44,270 nucleotides of DNA from Caldilinea sp. CFX5 (GTDB taxonomy: Bacteria > Chloroflexota > Anaerolineae > Caldilineales > Caldilineaceae): NCBI GenBank assembly GCA_021405325.1, contig QWII01000085.1, forward strand, positions 1-44,270. Reading direction: 5' to 3'. Below are positions 9,401-16,352 of the stretch, piece by piece (position 1 is the first letter of the stretch; each line of letters opens with the position of its first letter). The position numbers were made by a program, and so were the translations under genes. The notes below the pieces were generated by a model. The model had not been told where the DNA came from. It did no database searches and saw only the letters and a list, made by a program, of their open reading frames with translations.

Positions 9401-11053
9401 CCAGCCGGGCAAGCGCCAACGGGAGGTGAGCAGCAGGATCAAGCCCTGGCTGGTCAGGCTTTGCGCCGCCTTGATCCAGGCCACCGTGCGTTCATCGCTC
9501 AACGCCTGGGTGGTCGGCTCTTGCAGGCTCTCCAGGTTGTCAAAGAAGAGCGCCAGCCGGCCGTGCGCCTGGTGCAGTAGCAGCCGCAGCAAGAGGGCGG
9601 CGTGCGCTTCCTCGTCCGGCAGCCGCGGCGCGGCCCGGTCATAGCGCTGGACATTGTCGGCGTTCAGTTGCAACTCCAACTCGAGCTGAAAAAGCGCCCA
9701 ATCATTGCCCGGTCGCGCCGACCAGGCCAGCAGCAGATAGCCCTGCCGTTCCAGCCCTTGCGCCAGCTTGCCCGCCAGCGCAGTTTTGCCCTGGCCACCG
9801 GGGCCGGTGATCAACAACTGGTGGAGCGTGCCCTGGCGCAGCCGGCGTTGCAGGTCGCGCAGTTCCCGGCGACGGCCAATAAAGCGCGGGGGCAGATAGA
9901 TCGTCTGCAAGGTCTGGGCCAGTTGGATCTTTGCCGGCGGGCGGGGGGTAAAGTGCCAGTCGATGAGCGGGTGGGTCGGGTCGTGGCTGATCAACATGGG
10001 TAGCACCCACTGGCCCAGGCTCCGTTCGGCCAGCCCCGGCGCCGCATCCGCCAACCCCGGTGCGTCCTTGAGCGGCGTGGTGATCGCCTGGCGGCCGGCT
10101 TGCAGCGCCACATCCACCGGATGGCGGCGCGCCACGGCGTCACAAAAGGCGCGGGCAAAGAGGGTGCCGGCCCGATCCAGAATCGACTCGCGCATCCCAA
10201 TCACATGGGGGATGCCGATGCTGCTCAAGCGCCAACTCAACCCGTGGGTTAGCGCGTCCGAAGCGCCCATGCCCGATTCACAGGCCGAGAGGACGACACA
10301 GCCCAGCTTGCTCCCCAGCAGGGCGTGGGCCAGTTCTTGTTCGCTCACGGCGTGGCTGCCGCCGCTTTCGCCCTCAAAGAGAAAGGTGGCGCCCCTCCCT
10401 AGCCCTCCCCCAGCGGGGAGGGAAGCGGCGCCGGGAGCTTCCTGGTGAAACTTGCCATGCCCGCTGAGAAAGAGCAGATGGGGCTGGACGCTTTTGAGCA
10501 ACGCTTGCAACGTGCTAAAGCGGCCGTCGTCGGGCATCTCCAATGTCACCAGTCCCTCGACGATCCAGGGGTTGAGCGCGGCCAGCACCTGCGCCTGCTC
10601 CTCCTCCACATCGAGCCGCCCCTTGACCGCATCCAGGTCATCGGGCAGGCTGGTAAAGAGCAGGACGCGCAGCGGCCCGCTTTCCGGCGGCGGCAAGGCC
10701 GGCGTCAGCGTCGGGTTGGTGCGGCTCAGCGTAAAGCCGTCGGCCCGCGCCAGAAAGCCATAGGTGGGGTGGTAGAGCGTCTCCCAGGGCAACTGTTGGA
10801 CGGCGGCATCGCTGCTGCTGAGGAGCAGCGGTAAGCTCTGCGCGCCGGCGGCTTGACGCGCCTGGGCCAACGCTTCCTCCTGGCCCAACGCCTGCCAGAG
10901 CGCCTGCCCCACCGCCTGCAGCATGGCGTCATCGACCAACTGGCCGGTCGCATAGCGCTGCGCCAGTTCCTGACTCTGCCGGCGCAGATGGGGCTGCTGT
11001 GTCAACAGATCCGCCGGCGGTTGCAGGCGAAATGGGGTGATGGGGGTGGACAT
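6443..11053 (-). CDS. CHAT protease / STAND NTPase / TPR giant protein
   Basis: A 1536-residue protein read from the ATG at 11053 (AAAGGA nine bases upstream). Residues about 70-360 form a CHAT caspase-like domain: LPWE at 88-91, the catalytic histidine in LFLSGHG (His199) and the catalytic cysteine in VVLSACESG (Cys258). A STAND-type NTPase follows, with Walker A GPGGQGKT (417-424) and Walker B LALFFDNLE (Asp505), then a helical region. About 17 TPRs come next, 15 of them an almost uniform 40-residue unit (about 834-1433; GDRxGExTTLNNISQIY...). The family logic is a TPR sensor controlling a nucleotide switch and releasing the protease. A zinc-ribbon gene and a membrane-protein gene precede it on the same strand. 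Defence or cell-death signalling is inference. Near residues 205-222 the coding sequence appears to contain a repeat-derived Gly-rich insert. Confidence 0.92.
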   Translation of the reverse strand: MSTPITPFRLQPPADLLTQQPHLRRQSQELAQRYATGQLVDDAMLQAVGQALWQALGQEEALAQARQAAGAQSLPLLLSSSDAAVQQLPWETLYHPTYGFLARADGFTLSRTNPTLTPALPPPESGPLRVLLFTSLPDDLDAVKGRLDVEEEQAQVLAALNPWIVEGLVTLEMPDDGRFSTLQALLKSVQPHLLFLSGHGKFHQEAPGAASLPAGGGLGRGATFLFEGESGGSHAVSEQELAHALLGSKLGCVVLSACESGMGASDALTHGLSWRLSSIGIPHVIGMRESILDRAGTLFARAFCDAVARRHPVDVALQAGRQAITTPLKDAPGLADAAPGLAERSLGQWVLPMLISHDPTHPLIDWHFTPRPPAKIQLAQTLQTIYLPPRFIGRRRELRDLQRRLRQGTLHQLLITGPGGQGKTALAGKLAQGLERQGYLLLAWSARPGNDWALFQLELELQLNADNVQRYDRAAPRLPDEEAHAALLLRLLLHQAHGRLALFFDNLESLQEPTTQALSDERTVAWIKAAQSLTSQGLILLLTSRWRLPGWPAADQVALAHATYGDFLQMARRELPPALLRDDRRLRALYTTLHGNGRGLTFFTAALQGMNPAEEADFLARLAQATAETQNDMALAQIVAHLPAASRQLLARLPAYATPVPLEGIAKLAADLPDPPALLQRLLAVSLVEPSFAPDLACDEYQLSPLVADWLARQGVPLPALPLWQAAAAYQQYLFRYERRTLAQALTTHAALRRAQQIDQADRLALDWIVGRLSLDGLYHTLLTDWLPAICQSPDPQTRGDALNETGKQLVHIGQYTDALRYLEQSLHIRQQIGDKEGEGTTLNNLSQIFIARGDYNTALRYLEQARKIQQEIGDKRVESATLNNLSQIFIGQGNYNTALHYLEQARKIQQEIDDRSVEGTILNNIAQIYEVQGDYTTALRYLEQALSIHQEINNRHVEGTVLNNISQIYDVRGNRDTALHYLERSLTIRREIGDKAGEGTTLSNISQIFKVSGDYDTALRYLQQALTIQQEIGDRRGESATLNNIGQIYITHSNYDTALRYFQQALTIQQEIGDRRGESATLDNISKIYEVSGDYGTALRYLEQSLTIRQEIGDRRGECTTLNNISHIYGIRDDHDTALRYLERVRKIQQEIGDRSAESTILNNIAQIYKARDNHDAALHYLEQACKIQQEIGDRHGEGTILSNISQIYDARGDYDTALRYLQQALTIQRDLGNRRSEGITLNSIALIYDIRGDYSTSLRYLQEALKIQQEIGDRSGKGTTLNNIANIYNARGNYDAALRHFQQSLTISQEIGDRSGEGTTLNNISQIFKVRGNYDTALHYLEQALIIQREINNRRVEGTILNNISQIYDARGVYDTALHYLEQSLTIRQEIGDKAGEGITLNNISHIYAIRGDYGTALRYLQQARKISQDIGDVASLCATIFNMGHIFWQNKQQQEAVTAWITVYRLAKPIELAEALQALVGLAKDFGLPSSLQGWEHLSQQLAVSGKVALPPPNSKRTNADGLLATIVKRIFG
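6755..8554 (-). repeat. 15 tandem 120-bp units encoding identical-length TPRs
   Basis: Within the CHAT-TPR gene, 1800 bp consist of fifteen 120-bp direct repeats with no length variation. Neighbouring units can be almost identical: 7807-7860 and 7927-7980 match over more than 50 bases. One partial unit upstream and one divergent unit downstream look like the older TPRs. Such homogeneity implies recent amplification or gene conversion and probable copy-number variation between strains. Confidence 0.95.
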
Positions 11054-11110
11054 AGTGGGTGGTCCTTTCGGGTCTTCGTGCGTGCGTGTTGCGTATTGCG
11101 TGAACTGCTT

Positions 11111-11262
11111 GTTACGCCGTCTTATCTCGTTACGTCGTCTTATCTCGTTACGCCGTTCTACGGCGTAATGCCGGTTGGGCGCTCCGCGCCCCGCAAGGAC
11201 GCAGAGCGTCCAGCCTGGCATTCCACGCTGCGCCCAGTGGGCACCCGGGAACGAGACTAGGG
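11111..11262. repeat. 18-bp tandem repeat followed by GGACGCAGAGCGTCC-type palindromic repeat
   Basis: Three 18-bp units (11111-11128, 11129-11146, 11147-11164; gttacgccgtcttatctc, the last diverged) are followed by a hairpin-prone sequence containing ggacgcagagcgtcc and ending in cccgggaacgag. The second part resembles a dispersed repeat seen in many cyanobacterial and Chloroflexota genomes (recalled, not searched). It fills most of the gap between the zinc-ribbon and CHAT genes. Confidence 0.7.
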
Positions 11263-11493
11263 CCGCGCCGTCGTTGGGATGACATCCGGGAACGCATACT
11301 CCTCAACGGCGGCATCGTCAAGCCCTTTGTGGACGACCGTGATCGACTTGCGATAGGGGTCGAGATCGACCACTGCCTCTTTCTCGCAAAAGGGGCAGGC
11401 GACGATGAGCGTCGGCTGGCCGTCGAGTTCACGGGTCATGGCATAGGTTCTGCCGCAGTGCCAGCAGCGGAAGGTGAGTCGTTGCTTTTGCAT
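11257..11493 (-). CDS. small zinc-ribbon protein
   Basis: A 78-residue protein with two CxxC knuckles, C10-W-H-C13 and C33-P-F-C36, that together make a four-cysteine zinc ribbon. The acidic C-terminal half (VDLDPYRKSITVVHKGLDD) has no further motif I can name. A strong ribosome-binding site (AAGGAG, five bases before the ATG) supports expression. It is the nearest upstream gene to the CHAT-STAND-TPR gene, on the same strand, with about 200 bp of repeat sequence between. It may be an accessory or adaptor of that protein, but this rests on position only. No named family was recognised. Confidence 0.8.
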   Translation of the reverse strand: MQKQRLTFRCWHCGRTYAMTRELDGQPTLIVACPFCEKEAVVDLDPYRKSITVVHKGLDDAAVEEYAFPDVIPTTARP

Positions 11494-11517
11494 AAATACT
11501 CCTTATGGGTGGGGTAG

Positions 11518-11766
11518 GAACACAACAACGGATTTAGGAAGGAACGGATGGCTGGTCGGGAAGCGTACATCTGTTCTCGCCCACATCCGCTGTTGTGTCA
11601 CGTTCTCTTATGGGCGAGGAACACAACAACGGATTTAGGAAGGAACGGATGGCTGGCGGGAGGTGTCAATGTGTTACCACCCCAATCCGTTTTGGGAAGC
11701 AACGGGTGTCTCGCCTGGAACCATAAATCCGTTCCTTCCCAAATCCGTTGTTGTGTTGCGTTCCCT
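11518..11766. repeat. cluster of ACAACAACGGATTTAGGAAG repeats forming long hairpins
   Basis: Forward copies of cacaacaacggatttaggaa begin near 11521 and 11612, each followed by ggaacggatgg. Inverted copies lie near 11582-11605 (partial) and 11733-11760 (cccaaatccgttgttgtgtt). The block can fold into two nested hairpins. It fills the gap between the zinc-ribbon gene and the membrane-protein gene. The same family recurs at 15937-16325 and, diverged, at 3370-3518 and 26759-26831. Confidence 0.85.
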
Positions 11767-12213
11767 CTACAACACCAACATCCCCGCACAGACGATGCCG
11801 GCGGCGAAGCAGAGGGTGGATGGAACCAACCAGCGAAATTTGTAGCGGGCGCTGGCGTAGTAAAAGTCTCTGATCCCCAGCACCTCACTCTTGCTGTTGG
11901 GGTCGCGTTGGAGCAGGGTTTCGTCTACCTGCCAGCGCTGGGGGATCAGGCTGACCAGGGCGAGCAGCAGCGCGACAAACCAAAAGCCAAAGGCGCCATA
12001 GAGCCAGCCATTGGCGGCGACCGTCGCCTTTTCGCCTTGGGTGAGTTGGAGAACCGTGGCGTAGAGACCGGGGATCGCCAGCTCCAGCGTGATCAACTGT
12101 TGGGCCAGTTTGTCCATCAACTCACTCTGGTTGACGATGGTCTCGGCGAATTTGTCGCGCAGAATTGTCTCCTGGTTGGTCGGTGGGCGGGTTTCGATAG
12201 GTGATTTACTCAT
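11767..12213 (-). CDS. membrane protein with N-terminal coiled segment, unknown
   Basis: A 148-residue hypothetical protein. The N-terminal half is soluble and probably helical (about 1-65, with NQSELMDKLAQQLITLEL). A first transmembrane helix lies near residues 67-90 (GFWFVALLLALVSLIP). A charged cytoplasmic-type loop (about 91-125) contains FYYASARYKFRW, and a second helix ends the chain (LCFAAGIVCAGMLVL). It is on the same strand as the zinc-ribbon and CHAT genes but separated from them by 270 bp of repeats. A two-helix protein beside a STAND-type sensor recalls membrane-acting effectors of antiphage systems, which is only an analogy. AGGGAAA precedes the ATG. Confidence 0.75.
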   Translation of the reverse strand: MSKSPIETRPPTNQETILRDKFAETIVNQSELMDKLAQQLITLELAIPGLYATVLQLTQGEKATVAANGWLYGAFGFWFVALLLALVSLIPQRWQVDETLLQRDPNSKSEVLGIRDFYYASARYKFRWLVPSTLCFAAGIVCAGMLVL

Positions 12214-12359
12214 AAGTCGGTTTCCCTGGGCATGAAATGGGTACGGGCCGGCAGCGCTGGCTGGGTGTGGTGAAAGCTACTTTTCCGATTATAGCAAGGA
12301 AGCGGACGGGATGCAATCTGCTTTGATCATTGGGATGGTATATGTCTGCGCCCTTAACT

Positions 12360-12425
12360 ACGAAGCTCTAAGCCAGTCCGTGACTGGCGATGGACCGCCA
12401 GTCACGGACTGGCTTAGAGCTTCGT
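12360..12425. repeat. perfect 30-bp inverted repeat, AGTCCGTGACT family copy 1
   Basis: Arms 12360-12389 and 12396-12425 are exact reverse complements (acgaagctctaagccagtcc...) around a 6-base loop. The core agtccgtgact is shared with hairpins at 20339-20397, 32469-32500 and 43353-43411. There is no T-run. The rest of 12214-12359 shows nothing recognisable. Confidence 0.9.
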
Positions 12426-12469
12426 GGCTACCTGCACCCACTCTTTGCAACTTCTCATTTGATTTTCAT

Positions 12470-12498
12470 TTGCCATTTAGAAAACATAGGCTTATTAT
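12470..12498 (+). promoter_or_regulatory. sigma70-type promoter of the ABC-importer operon
   Basis: TTGCCA (12470-12475), a 17-base spacer and TATTAT (12493-12498) in an AT-rich stretch about 125 bp upstream of the first permease start. The spacing is optimal and both hexamers are close to consensus. Predicted by eye only. Confidence 0.55.
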
Positions 12499-12522
12499 TG
12501 TAGGATTCTACGGAGTGAGTAC

Positions 12523-12576
12523 GTTGCACGGGTCAAAGGCGGTCGCCTGATAGCATCATCGTTTGACTTGTGCAAC
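12523..12576. promoter_or_regulatory. inverted repeat in the operon leader, possible operator
   Basis: GTTGCACggGTCAAA (12523-12537) is mirrored by TTTGACttGTGCAAC (12562-12576) with a 24-base centre. It lies between the predicted promoter and the first permease start, where a repressor site or leader hairpin could act. No regulator gene is nearby, so the role is speculative. Confidence 0.45.
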
Positions 12577-12622
12577 GCACGCACTACACTCGCCGGACAG
12601 ACCTATGAACAGATAAGCGCGC

Positions 12623-13561
12623 ATGTCACTTACATCTTCCGTTGAACAAATTTCCGTTGCCAAAGCCCGTCCGCTGGCTCGTCGTCGTTTCTCCTGGTAT
12701 CAGTTGGAGTTGGGCGTGCTGTTGGCGCCGTTTCTACTGGGCGCGATGTTGTTGATCCTCTTCCCCGCCCTTTTTACCATCGTCTTAGCCTTTACCGAAT
12801 ATGACGCCCTGACAGCGCCGGTTTGGAGCGGTCTGCAAAATTTTCAGACGATCTTTCAACGCCAGGTCTTCTGGATTGCGGTGCGCAACTCCCTGGTTTT
12901 TGTCGCGCTGGGCGCGCCCCTCCAATTGGTAGGCGCGTTGCTGCTCGCCTTGCTCTTGCAGCAGCAACGGCTTGGTGTGCGGCACTATCGCAATGCTGCG
13001 TATCTCCCCACGGTGATTCCTGATGTCGCCTATGCGCTGATCTGGCTCTGGCTCTTCAACCCGCTCTATGGCCCGCTCAACAAAGTGTTGGCCGGGGTGG
13101 GCCTGCCGCAACCGGCCTGGTTGGTCGATGACAACACGGCTTTGCTCTCGATCATCTTCATGTCCTCGTTTCGCATTGGCGAAGGGATGCTGCTCCTGAT
13201 CGCCGCCTTGCAGGCGATGCCGGCAGCCTACTTTCAAGCGGCGGCGCTCGACGGCGGCACGCGCTGGCAACTCTTTCGCCACATCACCTTCCCGTTGCTG
13301 ATCCCCTGGCTGCTTCTGCTGCTGATGCGCGATATTCTCCTGAGCGCGCAAAGCTCCTTTACGCCTGTCTACATGATGACCGAGGGCGGCCCCGGTTACG
13401 CCACGACGTTGCTGCCCTATCTGGTCTATGAAGAAGCCTTTAGCCACTTCCGCATCGGTCACGCCGCGTCGATGATGGTGGTGATGTTTGTTGGGATTGG
13501 GCTGTTGCTCTGGGTACTCTACAAGGTGGCCGGCGGCTGGGGGTACAGTGATGAAGTTTAA
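12623..13561 (+). CDS. ABC carbohydrate importer permease (MalF/UgpA type)
   Basis: A 312-residue inner-membrane permease with an N-terminal hydrophobic segment (about 28-52) and five or so further helices. The coupling EAA loop is visible as [21 protein letters not shown] followed by TFPLL, the signature that contacts the ATPase in binding-protein-dependent transporters of the CUT1 sugar family. The last codons overlap the next permease by 11 bp, so the two are translationally coupled and should form the channel heterodimer. The substrate cannot be read from the sequence; a sugar or glycerol-phosphate-like compound is typical for the family. No ATPase gene lies in this operon. Confidence 0.93.
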   Translation: MSLTSSVEQISVAKARPLARRRFSWYQLELGVLLAPFLLGAMLLILFPALFTIVLAFTEYDALTAPVWSGLQNFQTIFQRQVFWIAVRNSLVFVALGAPLQLVGALLLALLLQQQRLGVRHYRNAAYLPTVIPDVAYALIWLWLFNPLYGPLNKVLAGVGLPQPAWLVDDNTALLSIIFMSSFRIGEGMLLLIAALQAMPAAYFQAAALDGGTRWQLFRHITFPLLIPWLLLLLMRDILLSAQSSFTPVYMMTEGGPGYATTLLPYLVYEEAFSHFRIGHAASMMVVMFVGIGLLLWVLYKVAGGWGYSDEV

Positions 13562-14390
13562 TCGTCTCTGGCCGGAACGGCTGCTCTGGCAACTGGCTGC
13601 GCTCGTGATGGCTTTTCTCTTTGTTGGCCCCATTGTCTGGGTATTGACCAGTTCATTGCGCCCCGTTGGCCTGCCGCCGCCCCGCACCCTGGAATGGTTG
13701 CCGGATTCACTGGCCTGGTCGAACTATGTCGAGATTTTTCGCGTGGTGCCGCTGGGGCGACAGGTGGGCAATTCGTTGTTTGTCAGCACAGTGGGCGCGG
13801 CGCTTACCCTGGTAACGGCGTCGTGGGCCGGCTTTGCCATGGCGCAGATGCCGGCGGGGGTGCGTCGTTGGCTGGTGGGACTGGCGATTGTGCTGCTGAT
13901 GGTGCCGAGTACAGCGGTCTGGCTGCCGCGCTATGTCCTCTTTACCTCCATCGGCATCATCGATAGCTATCTGGCGCTCTTTGCCCCGGCGATTATGGGG
14001 ACAAAGTCGCTCTTTGTGTTGATGTTCTACTGGACCTTCCGGCGGGTCCCGTTGGAGATCTTTGAATCGGCGCGATTAGACGGCGCCGGCGCCTTGACCA
14101 TCTGGCGGTTGATTGCCCTGCCCGCCGCGCTGCCGACGGCGTTGGCGGTGCTGCTGCTCGCCTTTACCCACTATTGGAGCGATTTTGTCGATCCGCTGCT
14201 CTTTCTCAAGTCCGAGGAACGCTATACCCTCGCTATCGGGCTGCGCATGTTGCAGCAGATGGACATTACCAACTGGTCGCTGCTGCTGGCGGCCGTGGTG
14301 GTAATGATCGCGCCGGTGTTGTTGGTCTATCTCGCGTTGCAACAGTTTATCCGCGAGGGGATGCGCTTGCGTGATCTGGTGCAGCGGTAG
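13551..14390 (+). CDS. ABC carbohydrate importer permease (MalG/UgpE type)
   Basis: A 279-residue permease and second half of the importer channel. Six hydrophobic helices are evident. The EAA loop reads [20 protein letters not shown] then LIALP, close to the consensus of MalG-like proteins. The ATG at 13551 lies inside the end of the previous permease, which sets this start over upstream in-frame codons. Downstream, 260 bp of palindromic sequence separate it from the first binding-protein gene. Together with the upstream permease and the two solute-binding proteins it forms one import system lacking a local ATP-hydrolysing subunit, which may be shared from elsewhere in the genome as with MsmX-type ATPases. 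Confidence 0.93.
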   Translation: MKFNRLWPERLLWQLAALVMAFLFVGPIVWVLTSSLRPVGLPPPRTLEWLPDSLAWSNYVEIFRVVPLGRQVGNSLFVSTVGAALTLVTASWAGFAMAQMPAGVRRWLVGLAIVLLMVPSTAVWLPRYVLFTSIGIIDSYLALFAPAIMGTKSLFVLMFYWTFRRVPLEIFESARLDGAGALTIWRLIALPAALPTALAVLLLAFTHYWSDFVDPLLFLKSEERYTLAIGLRMLQQMDITNWSLLLAAVVVMIAPVLLVYLALQQFIREGMRLRDLVQR

Positions 14391-14402
14391 GGGCGTCAAA
14401 CA

Positions 14403-14520
14403 TATCACCGCGAATCTGGGGATTTGCGAATCAGTCTTCATGTTTTGATCAAAGATTACGCAGATTTCACAGATTTTTTCTTGTTTTTTCATCTGCGTAA
14501 TCTTTGATGATTTGCGGAAC
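14403..14520. repeat. palindromic repeat with AATCTGCG/ATTACGCAGAT words
   Basis: Perfect 17-bp arms tcaaagattacgcagat (14449-14465) and its complement (14491-14507). The left edge, atatcaccgcgaatc, matches the outer arm of the element at 4207-4397, so the two seem related. It lies directly after the second permease and might also stabilise the 3' end of the permease message. Confidence 0.75.
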
Positions 14521-14542
14521 CGTGTAGGATAAAAGAGGTTCG

Positions 14543-14629
14543 CTCATCTACAGAAAGTGTGAGGTTTCGACCCGCCACACCTGTCAGGTTTCCAAAACCT
14601 GACAGGTGTTCACACTTTCCGTAGATGAG
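14543..14629. promoter_or_regulatory. nested double hairpin between permease and binding-protein genes
   Basis: Outer arms ctcatctacagaaagtgtga (14543-14562) and 14610-14629 are complementary with one mismatch. Inside, acacctgtcaggttt (14577-14591) pairs perfectly with 14595-14609 over a 3-base loop. The structure ends 20 bp before the binding-protein ATG. It has no T-run, so a role in RNA processing or differential expression is as likely as termination. The inner word acctgtcaggtttcca recurs at 41207-41222, so it is also a dispersed repeat. Confidence 0.6.
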
Positions 14630-14649
14630 CCAAAGAGGTTTATAGAATC

Positions 14650-15936
14650 ATGTTCTTGCGTTTGTTCTTGAGTTTGCTTATCTTGGGGCTGGTCGGAACG
14701 GCTTGTGTGTCACCATCGGTGGGTGGTGCTGAAAGTGCCGACGGCGTGACCCTTACCCTGCTGATCTCCGGCGACCCGACCGATGAGGCCGCCTACCAGC
14801 AGTTGATCGACGCCTTTGCCGCCGAACATGGCGCCATTGCGGTGAATCTGATCAACATTCCGAGCGGCGGCGACTTCCGCAAACGGTTGGCGGCTGACTT
14901 TGCCGCCGGCACGCCGCCTGATCTCTTTCTGATCAACTATCGCAATCTGGGCCGTTTTGCCGCCAGCGGCGCGGTGGAACCATTAACGGACTATCTCGCC
15001 AAGAGTGAATTGATCAAAACCAGCGATTATTATCCGCAGGCGCTGGCCGCCTTTCAGTGGAACGGCGAACAGATCTGTATGCCGCAAAATATTTCCAGCC
15101 CGGTCATCTATTACAACAAAGCGCTCTTTGACGCCGCCGGCCTGACCTATCCCACCGACGCGTGGACGTGGGACGGTTTTCTGGAAACGGCCAAGCTGAT
15201 GACTCAGGACACCGACAACGACGGCGCCATCGACATCTACGGTTTTGGCATTGATCCAACCCTTGTGCGCGCCGCCCCCTTTATCTGGATGAATGGCGGT
15301 GATCTGGTTGATGACCCCGTCACACCGACCCGCCTGACGCTCGATTCCCCGGCAAGCAAGGAAGCATTGGCCTGGTTGATGGCCCTGCAACTTACGCACC
15401 AGGTGACGCCCGACGCCGTGGCCGAAGAAGCGGAGAGCAGTTTGAGCCGTTTCATCAATGGCCGGCTGGCAATGTTTATGGACAGTCGCCGCGCCGTGCC
15501 GGAGTTCCGCACCATCACCGCCTTTGATTGGGATGTTGCCGCTCTGCCGGTTGGCAAAACACGGGCCACTATTCTCCATGCCGATGCCTTTTGTCTGGCG
15601 GCGGCTGGTCAACAAAAGGACGCGGCTTGGACCTTCCTTGAATTTGCCAACGCAGAAGCCGGGCAGACGATTCTAGCCGGCACCGGGCGCACCGTCCCTT
15701 CCCGCATCGACCTGTCCACCGCCCCCGTCTTTCTCGACCCGAACGCCAAACCGGCCAACAGCCAGGCGTTTCTCGACGCCATCCCCCACATCCGCAACCT
15801 GCCCCTCATGGCGACTTGGAGTGACATTGAAGGGGTGGTGAATATCGAGCTGAAAAATGCGTTTTATGGCGCCGCCACGCTTGATGAAGCCCTACAAACA
15901 GCGAATAAACATAGCGCGGAGTTTTTTCAGCCGTAG
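14650..15936 (+). CDS. extracellular solute-binding lipoprotein, copy 1
   Basis: A 428-residue sugar-type solute-binding protein. The N-terminus is a lipoprotein signal (LGLVGTAC, lipidation at Cys19), so the protein is membrane-tethered on the outside. The body follows the MalE/UgpB pattern: [20 protein letters not shown], then [16 protein letters not shown] and a late LPLMATW segment. [15 protein letters not shown] loop near residue 190 looks like a calcium-type Asp-rich turn. It belongs with the two permeases upstream. It is clearly paralogous to the next gene, with collinear motifs throughout. The ligand is unknown. A nested hairpin just upstream may set its expression level. Confidence 0.93.
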   Translation: MFLRLFLSLLILGLVGTACVSPSVGGAESADGVTLTLLISGDPTDEAAYQQLIDAFAAEHGAIAVNLINIPSGGDFRKRLAADFAAGTPPDLFLINYRNLGRFAASGAVEPLTDYLAKSELIKTSDYYPQALAAFQWNGEQICMPQNISSPVIYYNKALFDAAGLTYPTDAWTWDGFLETAKLMTQDTDNDGAIDIYGFGIDPTLVRAAPFIWMNGGDLVDDPVTPTRLTLDSPASKEALAWLMALQLTHQVTPDAVAEEAESSLSRFINGRLAMFMDSRRAVPEFRTITAFDWDVAALPVGKTRATILHADAFCLAAAGQQKDAAWTFLEFANAEAGQTILAGTGRTVPSRIDLSTAPVFLDPNAKPANSQAFLDAIPHIRNLPLMATWSDIEGVVNIELKNAFYGAATLDEALQTANKHSAEFFQP

Positions 15937-16325
15937 AACACAACAACGGATTTAGGAAGCAGCGGATGTGTGGCTACATATGGATGCTACGGAACACAAC
16001 AGCGGATTTAGGAGGCAGCGGATTTGTTGGTGCATATGGATGTTACGGAACACAACAACAGATTTAGGAAGTAGTGGATCGATGGCTGTATACGGCTTAC
16101 CCATGTAGAGGTGATGACGACACTACCTGACTATTGTTTTTCCTACAGCCTTTTTCGATCCAGGTAGCAATCCGTTGCTTCCTAAATCCGTTGTTGTGTT
16201 CCGTGTGCCCTGTTCGATCCAGGTAGCAATCCGTTGCGTCCTAAATCCGTTGTTGTGTTCTGTGTGCCCTGTTCGATCTAGGTAAAAATCCGTTGCTTCC
16301 TAAATCCGCTGTTGTGTTCCGTGTG
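15937..16325. repeat. six-copy inverted array of ACAACAACGGATTTAGGAAG repeats
   Basis: Three forward copies (about 15937-15968, 15991-16024, 16047-16079) face three inverted copies (about 16171-16201, 16228-16261, 16289-16322). Adjacent forward copies and adjacent inverted copies are both spaced near 56-60 bp. The whole 390-bp gap between the two binding-protein genes is therefore one large imperfect palindrome able to form a cruciform or long hairpin. No gene was seen in it. Its right edge lies about 30 bp before the start of the second binding protein, possibly insulating it from the first. Confidence 0.9.
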
Positions 16326-16352
16326 CCCTGGTTTTTCAAGAGCAAGGAGATT

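Noticed and set aside
6443..11053. TPR-CHAT of a type III-E (Craspase) system
   Set aside because: No gRAMP/Cas7-11, no CRISPR array and a P-loop NTPase between CHAT and TPR; the domain order differs from Csx29.
12311..12550. 79-codon ORF upstream of the importer operon
   Set aside because: It runs through a perfect inverted repeat and across the predicted promoter, with no protein-like character.
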